DNA of 64,000 nucleotides, taken from Cordia subcordata (Eukaryota > Streptophyta > Magnoliopsida > Boraginales > Cordiaceae). This document shows positions 38,506 to 49,168 of this stretch, one piece after another (within the stretch, counting starts at the first letter, position 1; the number at the start of each line of letters is the position of its first letter). Under the pieces are notes generated by a model that ran no database searches, had not been told where the DNA came from, and saw nothing but the letters and a program-made list of their open reading frames with translations. The DNA is taken from positions 2,232,001 through 2,296,000 of the forward strand of contig JAPTOF010000014.1 in the NCBI GenBank assembly GCA_028554755.1. Reading direction: 5' to 3'. The translations under genes and the position numbers were made by a program.

Positions 38506-40504
38506 AATCTTTTTGAAGGCAATTTCCTCTTTTAATTATTACTATATGTTTAACTATTAATTTCAATTTTTTAGTATTGATAAATTAATAAAAATAATTT
38601 AAAACAAATCTGTTTTTAGATTTTAAGTTTTAACCTTTTTATTTTTAAATCTTACAAATGTTTTAAATTGAAACAAATGTAGTTTTAATAAATTGATAAA
38701 TTCTTTCCTAAATGAAAGTATCGACCTTTAAATTTATATAATCACACAAAGCATAAATATCATAAACAAATAACACTCTTGGCCTAGCACTGGTTAGTTT
38801 ATATATTATAATTTTCGGGTGAAGTGTCACGTGATACTCCATAATTACTTTTTCAATTTTAGTTTATATTATTTATATGTTATTTAAGTCTTGGGTAGGT
38901 GTCTCTGGAAATGGCAGTCAATGATTGTATTTCTTTTCTTTCTTAATAGTTAACATAAACTTTTAAATAGATAAAAATAATTTTTAAAAGATATAAATAA
39001 ATAATAATTTAATTTTTGCCCTGCTTAGTCGTGCGATGGGCTAGCCCTTGACGATAGGCGAGCTAGAGTCGTCGGCTGGGTTAAGCCCAGCTCAATCCAC
39101 TTGTCATCTTGACACATAAGTACACAGTCACACACATAAATAAATGGGATGTTTTTATTTTTTAGAATTATTGGCATATTTTTATAAATTACTCAAGGTA
39201 TCTAAAGAAATATTGAGTTTAAATCAAACATAATAATGTAATACTTCTAACAATTTGACAAACTATTCCTAGGAATATTTTTGCAGTACCAAATATTTTT
39301 TTATCACATTACTAGGGAAGAGATTCCCAAAAAAAAAAAAAAGAAAAATTTCTTGGACCACAATACCTCCTCACGAATACGCCTCTCCTTTACCCCTGCA
39401 CATAAAGACAGTTTCAAATTGTGTTCTGGCACTTTTTAATAAAAATTAATTTACTATAGTTTAGTAATAAATTATTATTATCATAAATATATATCTGGTT
39501 ATAAATGCATTACTTTATTTCAGCAATAGCAATAATAATCATAATAAACATAACAATAACGATAACAATAAGGTGATACTCATCTTTTATGTCATTTATA
39601 TTCATTGACTGATTTAAAATTATTATCAGACATGATTTTTTAATCCGTTAGCTAAATAACTTTTCATTAACAATTAAAATATAATCGTTATAGCTACTCA
39701 AATAGTTAATTGTGCCAAAAGGCCTAAGACATCTTAACTTATTGTTTGCTTCAAAATTAACGTCCCATAGATGACTAATGACATATCTATACTATATATA
39801 ATAATACTACAACCATTTCAGTTTTCTTTTTCCTACTCAATTGATTTCTCTCCTTGTGCTGGTGCACCCATTTTATGTTCGCTTCATATAATGACATGTG
39901 GATGTGGGGACTGATAACAAGTGATAGACAAATGTATTCTGTCTCTTATGTGATTCCTTCCTTTACCCTCTATTCTTTAATTAGCCTTACTATTATACCC
40001 TTCATTTCCTACGCAACCTGATTAAGTTTAATTTTTATTATATTTTTATACCTTTTAAATTATAGTTTTTATACTTGATTGAATTTTATTTAGAATAAAT
40101 TCTACCTAATTAATGTGTTTCTATTATTTTTATAGGTAGAAGAAAAGTGAATGGAAGAAAAAATGAGCTTTTTTTATTTTTTGACCGTAACTTTTCGCTT
40201 GAATCTTAAAATTAGATGATTCAAGATGTCTATGGAGCTCAAAATGAGATCCATAACTTTCTTTTCAAAGCTTGAACTAATTTTAACATTACGATGGCCA
40301 AAATTGCAGTGGAAACTTTTAGGATGAAAAAGAAAAAAGTTGATATGCCAATTATCACACGCAGGGCCCACAAATTAAGATCCGAGGGTCAAAGCTCTAC
40401 TTTGGTCCAGCACCGAATTTCTTGACCAAGTTAGCATAATTGTGATGGAGGATGTCTACTTAGGCCAACTTCAACATATTCCCTATTTTTTCCCCTAACA
40501 TCTA
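38506..40504. other. AT-rich intergenic region
   Basis: No gene is supported. Contains low-complexity AAT/ATA tracts near 39530-39570. Confidence 0.5.
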
Positions 40505-41702
40505 GGACAAGGATCCTCTCCCATTTATAGGAGGCAAGATCTCAACTATCTATTGAAATTGTAAAGATAGAATATTAACCATTAGATTAAAGTAATTTAA
40601 ATCACTAGATCTATTACCAAATAAATCTCAATCATTATTAACCAGTAAATTAAATTAATATAAACCAGTAGATTAGTTACCAAATAAATTCCGATCATCA
40701 GTACAAAGTAGATTAATTTAATATAAACCATTAGATTAGTCACCAAATAAATTTTAATCATTATTAACTATTAGACTAATTTAATATAAACCAATGGATT
40801 AAATTACCAAATAAATCTCAATCATCTAATTCAAAAATCTAAATAAATTAAAAAAAAAGGACACTTGCAGAGCAAAAATCAACTTGTGTTTATGGTATTA
40901 GTAAAATTTAAAATCAATAATTAAGAACTAATTACAATCCGTAAACAATCCAGATGACTAAGAAAATACTACATTGCGGCCCTTCCCTCTTATCATATTA
41001 AAAGAAAATTGTGCTCTGAATTTATTCTGTGTATTATTCCAACACTTCACTACTCAAAATCCACAATAGAGAAATTGTTTTGAAATTAATGTATAAAAAA
41101 GTTTTTAGAAAAAAAAAATCGAACTTATAACCTACAAATTTTGGAATTATAGTACACAAGCTTGACTTACGTTTTTAACAAAAGACTCTGTCCATGTCGT
41201 GACCCTTAGGACAAAGAAAAAAATAGAATACGAGTTATGTATTCGGGAATGGAAAAAAAAAAAGAGAGAGAGAGATAGAGAGAGAGAAAAATTGGAAGAA
41301 TAGAAAAGAGAAAAATAAATGTTTTTAATACACAGGAGAAAAAATAACTATATGAAATTGCTTCCCCCAAAAAATATTAATCTAATAGTTTATATTAAAT
41401 TAATTCAATCCAAGGTTTTTGAATTGGATGGTTGAGATCTATTTGATAATTTAATCGAATGGTTTATATTAAATTAATCTAATAATTAATAATGATTGAA
41501 ATTTATTTGGTAACTAATTTGATAGTTTATATTAATTTAATCTAATGTTTAATAATGATTGAGATTTATTTGGTAACTAATTGAGTGGTTTAAATTACTT
41601 TAATCTAATGGTTAATATTTCTATACGTAAAGTTAGTGTAGGTGGTTGAGATCTTGTCTCCTATATATAGGAAAGGAGAAATATAGGAGAGGATACTTGT
41701 CC
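40505..41702. mobile_element. Fold-back element with tandem-repeat arms
   Basis: The left arm begins GGACAAGGATCCTCTCC and the right arm ends GGAGAGGATACTTGTCC, its near reverse complement. Pairing extends over about 330 bp per arm. Each arm is largely made of about four diverged ~63-bp tandem repeats (units start near 40577, 40640, 40703, 40766), carrying a shared block such as ACCAAATAAAT. Nine-base flanks TAACATCTA (40496-40504) and CAATATTTA (41703-41711) match at 6 of 9. The roughly 500-bp centre has no transposase. Confidence 0.7.
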
Positions 41703-42439
41703 CAATATTTACTAGTTTTGTAACATTTTTTTATATGTAAGGATTCTTTATTTTAGTTTTACTCTGACAATTTTCCTATATTTAATTATTTTTCTATATT
41801 TAATTGAACTCTTATTTATGGGAATCCCTATTTCAATTAGGGGTAGTGATTTATTGAAAATGCAAGACTCTGCTAAGTGGTAGCACAATGTATAAAGTCT
41901 GACACTTGCGTGGTGCTAGAAGGTCAGAAGGAGATATGTTATAAGCTTTGAAGGGGAGCCCCGATAAATAGCAACAGCAACTCCTCAGGTAGCGAAATTG
42001 CCAAATAAGTAGCGACCTGCATGAATGGTGTAATGACTGCTCCACTGTCTCTGACATAGACACACTCCAATAGTTTCCCTATTATAGTAATTCCCTAAAT
42101 TTGTATTATTCTAATATCTCATTTTAATTTAAACCAAATATATTATATTTATTTATTTTATTTATTTCTTGTTCATTTTTTGATGATATTCTATTTTTAA
42201 TTATTGGCATAATTTTTAATCTTAGTTTTTTATTTTTTATATTTTTAATATTATATGTTCGTTTAAAAATTTTTAAAAAATTAAGTTTTTATTTATATTT
42301 TTTATTATTTTAATTCAAAAATTTTTCCTTTACATATTGTATAAGTTAAATATAGTCTCAAGAGCAATTAAGAAAAAAAATACTACATTGTAATTTAAAA
42401 GATCTAAAAAGAGCAATTAAAAATTAATATACTAAACTA
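41703..42439. other. AT-rich sequence around the rRNA fragment
   Basis: Apart from the rRNA-like piece, nothing but AT-rich sequence is visible up to the Copia LTR. Confidence 0.5.
41845..42061 (+). pseudogene. Decayed organellar large-subunit rRNA fragment (NUMT-like)
   Basis: About 215 bp with the conserved domain IV 23S/26S rRNA sequence: GACTCTGCTAAGTGGTA, GTGCTAGAAGGTCAG, GGTAGCGAAATT, AAGTAGCGACCTGCATGAAT, GACTGCTCCACTGTCTCTGA. The last two blocks fit plant mitochondrial rrn26 better than the plastid gene as I remember them. Most changes are C to T or G to A, and two short deletions occur. It is not a functional rRNA gene. Confidence 0.75.
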
Positions 42440-42842
42440 TGTTGTGAAATGGACAATCATCAAAAGGAAGAGAGATTTCTTTGGAACAAAAGTCAAGTGG
42501 TAAATCTTGACATAATATGCAATATTTGAAAATAATATGAAGCTACATGCAAGCTAGGAAAGAAAATTCATGCATGGCATTTAATGTGATGAAGAAGATT
42601 AAGCTTTGCATTAATTGTTTGTCTCCCATCTTTGCCTATAAATACCAAGTCTTGGGAGCAATTGAGAGAGGCAAGAAAAGAAGAAGAAGTAGAGAAGGAG
42701 TAGTAGTAGAGAGAATTAGAAAGAAGCAAGAGTGATATTTTATTAGAAAGAGATTATATTCAAGAGTGATATTATATTGTGTTAGAAAGAGAGTATATTC
42801 AAATTATTGTATACCATATTATATTCAAGTTATTTTATAACA
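42440..42842 (+). repeat. 5' LTR of the recent Copia
   Basis: 403 bp, with CCTATAAATACC as the probable TATA box near 42635 and purine-rich downstream sequence. About 1% different from 47834-48236. Confidence 0.95.
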
Positions 42843-42900
42843 CGTTATCAGCACGAGTCTCTGCCAACGAGGAGTTCTGCAAATTATTAAAAGATTTATA

Positions 42901-43556
42901 ATGTCAAATCTCACGAAGCTTGAATTTGTGGCCCTTGATATTTCTGGAAACAATTATTTATCATGGATCCTAGATGCGGAAATACATATCAATGCCAAGG
43001 ATCTTGGAGAAACAATTAAAGAAGGAAATAGCGCATCTTTATAGAATCGCGCTAAAGCATTGATATTCCTTCGATATCATCTCTATGAAGGGCTTAAAGC
43101 TGAATATCTTACAGTAAAGGATCCACAAATCCTTTGGCAAAATCTGAAGGAAAGATTTAATCATCATAAAACAGTGATCCTTCCTAAAGCTCGCTACGAG
43201 TGGATTCACCTACGATTGCAGGATTTCAAAACTGTAAGCGAATATAACTCCGCTGTATTTAGAATTACTTCACAATTGAAATTATGCGGAGAAAAGATCA
43301 CTGATGAAGACATGTTAGAGAAAACATTATCTACTTTCCACGCATTTAATATGCTCTTACAACAACAATATAGAGAGCGTGGTTTCAAAAAATATTCTGA
43401 GCTAATCTCATGTCTTCTTGTTGCTGAGCAAAATAATGAGCTCTTGATGAAAAACCATCAAACACGACCAACTGGCTCAGAACCATTCCCTAAAATGAGT
43501 GAAATTGCATTTCCTGAGGTGAATGCTACATCATCAAATAATTATGGTCATGAATA

Positions 43557-43589
<33 letters not shown>

Positions 43590-43947
43590 CTGTGGTTATA
43601 GACATGGTAATGATTATAATTTTCACAAGTCAAATAGACCAAATTTCAAAAGACAAGAAAGCCACGACAAAGGAAATTATCCACGATATAAATCTTTCCA
43701 ACGTACTGAAAGTACTTGCTATAGATGTGGCATAAAAGGGCATTGGCATCAAACCTGTCGTACTGCTAAACATCTCGTAGATCTTTACCAAGCTTCGTTG
43801 AAAGAAAAAGGAAAAGGTGTGGAGACAAATCTTGTTGAACAGAATACTCAAATGAACTACACGCACCTTGACTGCTCTGACTTCTTTGAAGATGCCACTG
43901 AAAATATCGAGCAATTGATTGGTGATGGAAATATCCATCTAAATTAA
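42901..43947 (+). pseudogene. Copia gag with one internal stop
   Basis: The ATG at 42901 begins MSNLTKLEFVALDISGNNYL. A TAG at 43042-43044 interrupts the frame (a CAG-to-TAG change would explain it), and the same frame then runs to 43947. It shows capsid-like helices, a GRGRGRGRGCGYRHG basic tract and one CCHC zinc knuckle (CYRCGIKGHWHQTC) for nucleic acid binding. Confidence 0.88.
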
Positions 43948-44100
43948 TCTTTATGTAAAAATAGAATGTTTCTATTATGTCAGATTGTCTGTCATTTTAA
44001 TGCTTAATTTTAGGTTGAATGTAATATCTATCTTTTATAACATGAGTGTCATATTTTTGCTAATATTTTTCCATCTCCTTTATTTTTATTGTGAAGAAAC

Positions 44101-45860
44101 ATGGATTTGCATCATATCAATGATGGAGAAATATGTTTGGCTGATTGTGCTTCAACACATACTATTCTCAAGAATAAGAAGTATTTCTCCCTACTGAAAT
44201 TAGCTGATGCAAATGTCAATACAATAGCTGGTTCTGCAAAATTAATTGAAGGCTCTGGTAGAGCTTGTGTTTTGTTTCCTAAAGGAACAAAGATGATAAT
44301 AAGCGATACTTTATACTCAAGTAGATCACAAAGGAATCTACTTAGTTTCAAAGATATAAGAGAAAATGGTTATCATATTGAAACCATGACGGAAGGCAAT
44401 AAAGAATATCTCTATATCACATCGCTTATATCTGGCAAAAAGCTTATATTAGAAAAATTGCCAGCGTTATCTTCTGGATTATATTGTACTTATATCAATC
44501 TGTGGAATCGCATCTTTGTGATAAACCAGAAGATAATTGATCCAAAGAGTTTTACTCTTTGGCATGATCATATGGACATCCAGGCGCAATAATGATGAGA
44601 CGAATTATTGAAAATTCACAAGGGCACTCATTAAAGAGTCAAAAAGTACTCTCATCAAATGAATTTTTATGTGCTGCTTATGCTCAAGGGAAATTGATTA
44701 TAAGGCCATCCCTAACTAAAATTGATGCTGAAAATCCTGCATTCCTAGACCGAATTCAAGGGGACATATGTGGGCCTATTTTTCCAGCATGTGGACCATT
44801 TCGATACTTTATGGTATTAATAGATGCCTCTATACATTGGTCACATGTCTCCTTATTATCCACTCGAAATGTGGCATTTGCAAGACTCCTTGCACAAATA
44901 ATCCGCTTACGTGCACAATTTCTGGATTATACGATTAAGAAAATTCGTCTTGATAATGCAGGAGAATTTGCATCCCAATCTTTTAATGATTATTGTACAT
45001 CAATTGGGATTATAGTTAAGCATCCTGTGGCTCATACACATACTCAAAATGGTTTAGCAGAATCTTTTATTAAACGTCTACAGCTAATCGCTAGACCACT
45101 GCTTATGAGAACTAAGTTGCCTAGTTCTGCTTGGGGACATGCCATATTGCATGCTGCAGCACTGGTTCGGATAAGACCAACTGCTTATCATAAATATTCC
45201 CCTTTACAATTGGTTTCTGGTCAAGAACCAAATATATCCCATTTAAAAATATTTGGTTGTGCAGTATATATTCCAATTACTCCACCACAACGCACAAAAA
45301 TGGGACCACAAAGAAGGCTGGGAATATATGTTGGTTTTGAATCTCCATCAATCATTAAATATCTTGAACCCTTAACTGGAGATCTTTTTACAGCACGTTT
45401 TGCTGATTGCCAGTTTGACGAAACAGTATTCCCAGTATTAGGGGGAGAAAAACAAAAGTTGGAAAAGCAAGAAATTACATGGAATGCATCATCTATGGCT
45501 CATTTTTATCCTCGCACAAATATATCTAAACAAGAAGTTCAGAAAATTATTCATTTACAAAGGATTGCTCATCAATTGCCTGATGCATTCATTGATACAA
45601 AGAGAGTGACTAAGTCACATGTTCCAGCTCGAAATGCTCCCGCTAGAATTGATATTTCAGAAGAGCAATCTAATACTCTAGCAAATAAGTCTACGGCACG
45701 TCAAAAACGTGGTAGACCAATTGGCTCCAAAGATAAAAATCTTCGAAAAAGGAGGGAGCTGAATAAGCAAGTTGGCATTTTCGAGGTTCTTAATGATCCT
45801 GTAGATGTCACAAAAACTACTGGAAAGGCAACACCAGTAGAGAATCAGGTACCTGAGTGA
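44101..45860 (+). pseudogene. Copia protease and integrase (frameshifted)
   Basis: The protease site reads LADCASTHTILKNKKYFS. The frame breaks near 44575 inside the integrase zinc region (LWHDH, then in the next frame IMMRRIIENS). The 422-residue integrase ORF at 44592-45860 has GDICGP, DNAGEF and NGLAESFIK, supplying the D,D,E triad. Near 45858 the frame shifts again before RT. The interval 43948-44100 between gag and protease has several stops. Confidence 0.88.
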
Positions 45861-45861
45861 G

Positions 45862-47616
45862 AAAAATAGCGACAATATTAAAAATGAAGAGATCTCAATT
45901 AATTATATCTCTACAGGAAAAAGATGGAACCGAAATGAAGTTGTTATTGATGAAAAATTTTCATATGCAATAGCTACTGAATTGATGATAGAAAGCGAGG
46001 ATTATGAACCAAAGTCCGTCCAAGAATGTCGACATAGAAATGATTGGCCTAAGTGGAAAGACGTAATAGAGGCTGAATTAAATTCTTTTACAAAGCATAA
46101 AGTTTTTGGACCTGTCGTCCAAACGCCTCAAAATGTAAGGCACAGAGGCTACAAGTGGGTATTCGTGCAGCGAAATGAAAACAATGAAATTGTAAGATAT
46201 AAAGCACGACTTGTAGCACAAGGTTTTTCACAAAGGCCTGGAATTGATTATGAGGAGACATATTCTCCTGTGGTGGATGCAATCACATTCAGATATTTAA
46301 TCAGCATAGCAATTTGTGAGGGACTTCATATGCACCTCATGGATGTAGTGACAGCATATTTGTATGGGTAACTTGATAGTGATATTCATATGAAAGTCCC
46401 TGAAGGACTAAATATGCCTGAAGCATATAGATCAAAACCTCGGGAGATGTACTCCATTAAATTGCAAAGATCCTTATATGGATTGAAACAATCTGGACGA
46501 ATGTGGTACAATCGTCTAAGTACATGCCTCCTAAAGGAAGGATATGTTAATAGTCCCATAAGTCCATGTGTTTTTATCAAGAGATCAGGAAAAGGGTTTG
46601 TTATTATTGCTGTATATGTTGATGATTTAAACATCATAGGGACTATTAAAGAGCTTAAGAAGCAGTTGCATATTATGTAAAGAATTTGAGATGAAAGATC
46701 TAGGCAAAACTAAATTTTGTCTCGACCTACAGATTGAGCATTTGTCAAGTGGAATTTTAGTCTACCAAAAGACTTATACTGAAAAAGTCTTGAAGAGATT
46801 TAATATGGACAAATCTCACCCATTGAGTACCCCAATGGTTGTTCGATCTCTTGATATCAAAAAGGACCCTTTTCGTCCTCGAGAAGATAATGAAGAAATA
46901 CTTGGCCCTGAAGTACCGTATCTTAGTGCAATTGGTGCTTTGATGTATCTTGCTAACAATACACGTCCAGATATTGCATTTTTACGTAAATCTGTTAGCA
47001 AGATTTAGTGCTGCACCAACACGAAGACATTGGGCCGGTATTAAACATGTACTTCGTTACCTTCGTGGAACAATTGATATGGGCTTATTGTATTCAAGGC
47101 ATACACATCCTGCATTAATAGGGTATGCAGATGCTGGGTATTTATCTGACCCACATAAAGGACGATCCCAAACTGGATATCTCTTCACATATGGTGGTAC
47201 AGCTATTTCCTGGCGTTCAACGAAACAAACTATTGCTGCCACTTCCTCAAATCATGCTGAAATACTTGCACTACATGAAGCGAGCTGAGAATGTGTATGG
47301 TTAACGTCTTTAACTCAACATATTGAAGGAGAATGCAACATTTCAGCTAACAAAGGAAGACCTACTATACTATATGAAGATAATACTGCATTCATTGCTC
47401 AAGTTAAAAGAGGCTACATTAAAGGTGACAGAACCAAGCATATCTCACCAAAGTTCTTCTTTACATATGAACTCCAAAAGAAAGGTGAGATCGATGTTTG
47501 TCAAATTCGCTCAAGTGAGAATTTAGCAGACTTGTTTACAAAAGCGCTACCTGCAACAACATTGGAGAAATTGGTACACAAGATCGGCATGCGACAACTC
47601 AGAGATTGCTCATGAT
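45862..47616 (+). pseudogene. Copia RT and RNase H (broken)
   Basis: The RT begins near WKDVIEAELNSFTKHKVFGP, then YKARLVAQGFSQRPGIDYEE, a TAA at 46369-46371, LYGLKQSGRMWYNRL and AVYVDDLNIIG. A frameshift is near 46675 and another near 46990. RNase H (GYADAGYLSDPHKGRSQTGY, SSNHAEILALHEAS) is cut by TGA at 47286-47288, then resumes (YEDNTAFIAQ, KHISPKFFFTYELQ, NLADLFTKALP). It cannot encode an active polymerase. Confidence 0.9.
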
Positions 47617-47833
47617 TGCCTTCATGAGGGGGAGAATTATACACGCTGTACTCTTTTTTCCTTAGCCTAGGTTTTGTCCCACTGGTTTTCCTGGCAAGGT
47701 TTTTAATGAGGCAGCATGAAGCGTATAACAAGGATATTGTACTCTTTTTCCTTCACTAGGTTTTTTTCCCGTTGAGTTTTTCCTAGTAACGTTTTAACGA
47801 GGCATATCCTTATGATGAATGTCCAAGGGGGAG

Positions 47834-48236
47834 TGTTGTGAAATGGACAATCATCAAAAGGAAGAGAGATTTCTTTGGAACAAAAGTCAAGTGGTAAATC
47901 TTGACATAGCATGCAATATTTGAAAATAATATGAAGCTACATGCAAGCTAGGAAAGAAAATTCATGCATGGCATTTAATGTGATGAAGAAGATTAAGCTT
48001 TGCATTAATTGTTTGTCTCCCATCTTTGCCTATAAATACCAAGTCTTGGGAGCAATTGAGAGAGGTAAGAAAAGGAGAAGAAGTAGAGAAGGAGTAGTAG
48101 TAGAGAGAATTAGAAAGAAGCAAGAGTGATATTTTATTAGAAAGAGATTATATTCAAGAGTGATATTATATTGTGTTAGAAAGAGAGTATATTCAAATTA
48201 TTGTATACCATATTATATTCAAGTTATTTTATAACA
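47834..48236 (+). repeat. 3' LTR of the recent Copia
   Basis: Copy of 42440-42842 with two adjacent substitutions near 47909 and two near 48066-48075, flanked on the right by AACTA. Confidence 0.95.
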
Positions 48237-48241
48237 AACTA

Positions 48242-49168
48242 ATATTTATATAAAAATCTAAAGTGAAATTTAAAAAATTAATAAATACTAAATTATAAAT
48301 AACATAATTAAATGTACTAAAATATAATTAAACAACTCAAATGCCTTAGTAGATATACTTAATCTAATCTCACATGCAGCAAAAAAAAGAAAAAAAGAAA
48401 CGGAATCTAATCTCAAACAATAAAACAGGCACTCATCTTCTCCGCCACCCCTCCCATCTCTCTCTATCTCTGTCACACACAGACACACACACCTACCTTC
48501 TACCTCTTCCCAAACCACTGCCTCACGCCCCAATCCTTCTTCCCACACCCAAACATAATAGACACCCATCTTCCCTCACCCCTTCCCTGCCAGCACTTCT
48601 CTCTATTTTTTTTTTCTTTTCTGGGATAGAACCAAAAAAAAAAAAAATTGAGTTAGGTTTGGTGCTTCTTGTTTTCGCTTTTTCTCAAATTTTTTGTGAT
48701 TTTTGGTTGTTGGTGTGTTTTGAGACCATTGCAATATGTTCTGACATTTTCTTCTTTTCATTTTCTTTTTGGGTATGACAGATAGGAATGGTGTGAATAG
48801 TTTTGGGGATATAAAAAAATGATTTAGGGGTAAAATTTTTACCAACAAAATGTATAGATAGATGTATAGAATTTGTCGGAGCAATTTATCCCTACATTTG
48901 TGGTAGAGAATGTTTAGGACAACTGTCGGAGTTGCTCTATATATATGTATTTGTTATGCTTTTAGGAGGAAGAGAGGAATGGAATGGAGATTTGCTGAAG
49001 AAAGCTCTAGGCAATGCACAAGAAGAAGAAAAATAATAAAAAAAGCTCAACAACAAATATTCTTCATTGATTCTCTTACAGATTCATATCAATTTATTTT
49101 AGTTTACTTTCTTTACTTTTCAATTTTAAGTTAGATTTCAAATTTTAAATTTGAACTTTTTTAGATTA
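48242..49168. other. Unassigned region between Copia and Helitron-like end
   Basis: Contains a strongly pyrimidine-rich plus-strand tract at 48425-48640 (CT and CA runs), like a plant 5' UTR or promoter, but no convincing coding exon follows. It may be a gene 5' end cut by the neighbouring insertion. Confidence 0.35.

Larger units (their letters stand above)
42440..48236 (+). mobile_element. Complete, recent Copia retrotransposon with a dead coding region
   Basis: A 5797-bp element. LTRs of 403 bp (42440-42842 and 47834-48236) start TGTTGTGAAATGG and end TTATAACA, with four visible differences. The target duplication is AACTA on both sides (42435-42439 and 48237-48241). After the left LTR is CGTTATCAGCACGAG, an unusual primer-site sequence. 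Before the right LTR is the purine tract AAGGGGGAG. Gag, protease, integrase, RT and RNase H are in Copia order. The gag style (LLVAEQNNELLMKNHQTRPT) suggests an Ivana/Oryco-like lineage, which I infer without a tree. Confidence 0.95.

Noticed and set aside
48374..48884. 134- and 93-residue ORFs next to the Copia element
   Set aside because: Composition is driven by CT/CA and A runs; no motif or plausible start context. More like an untranslated region.
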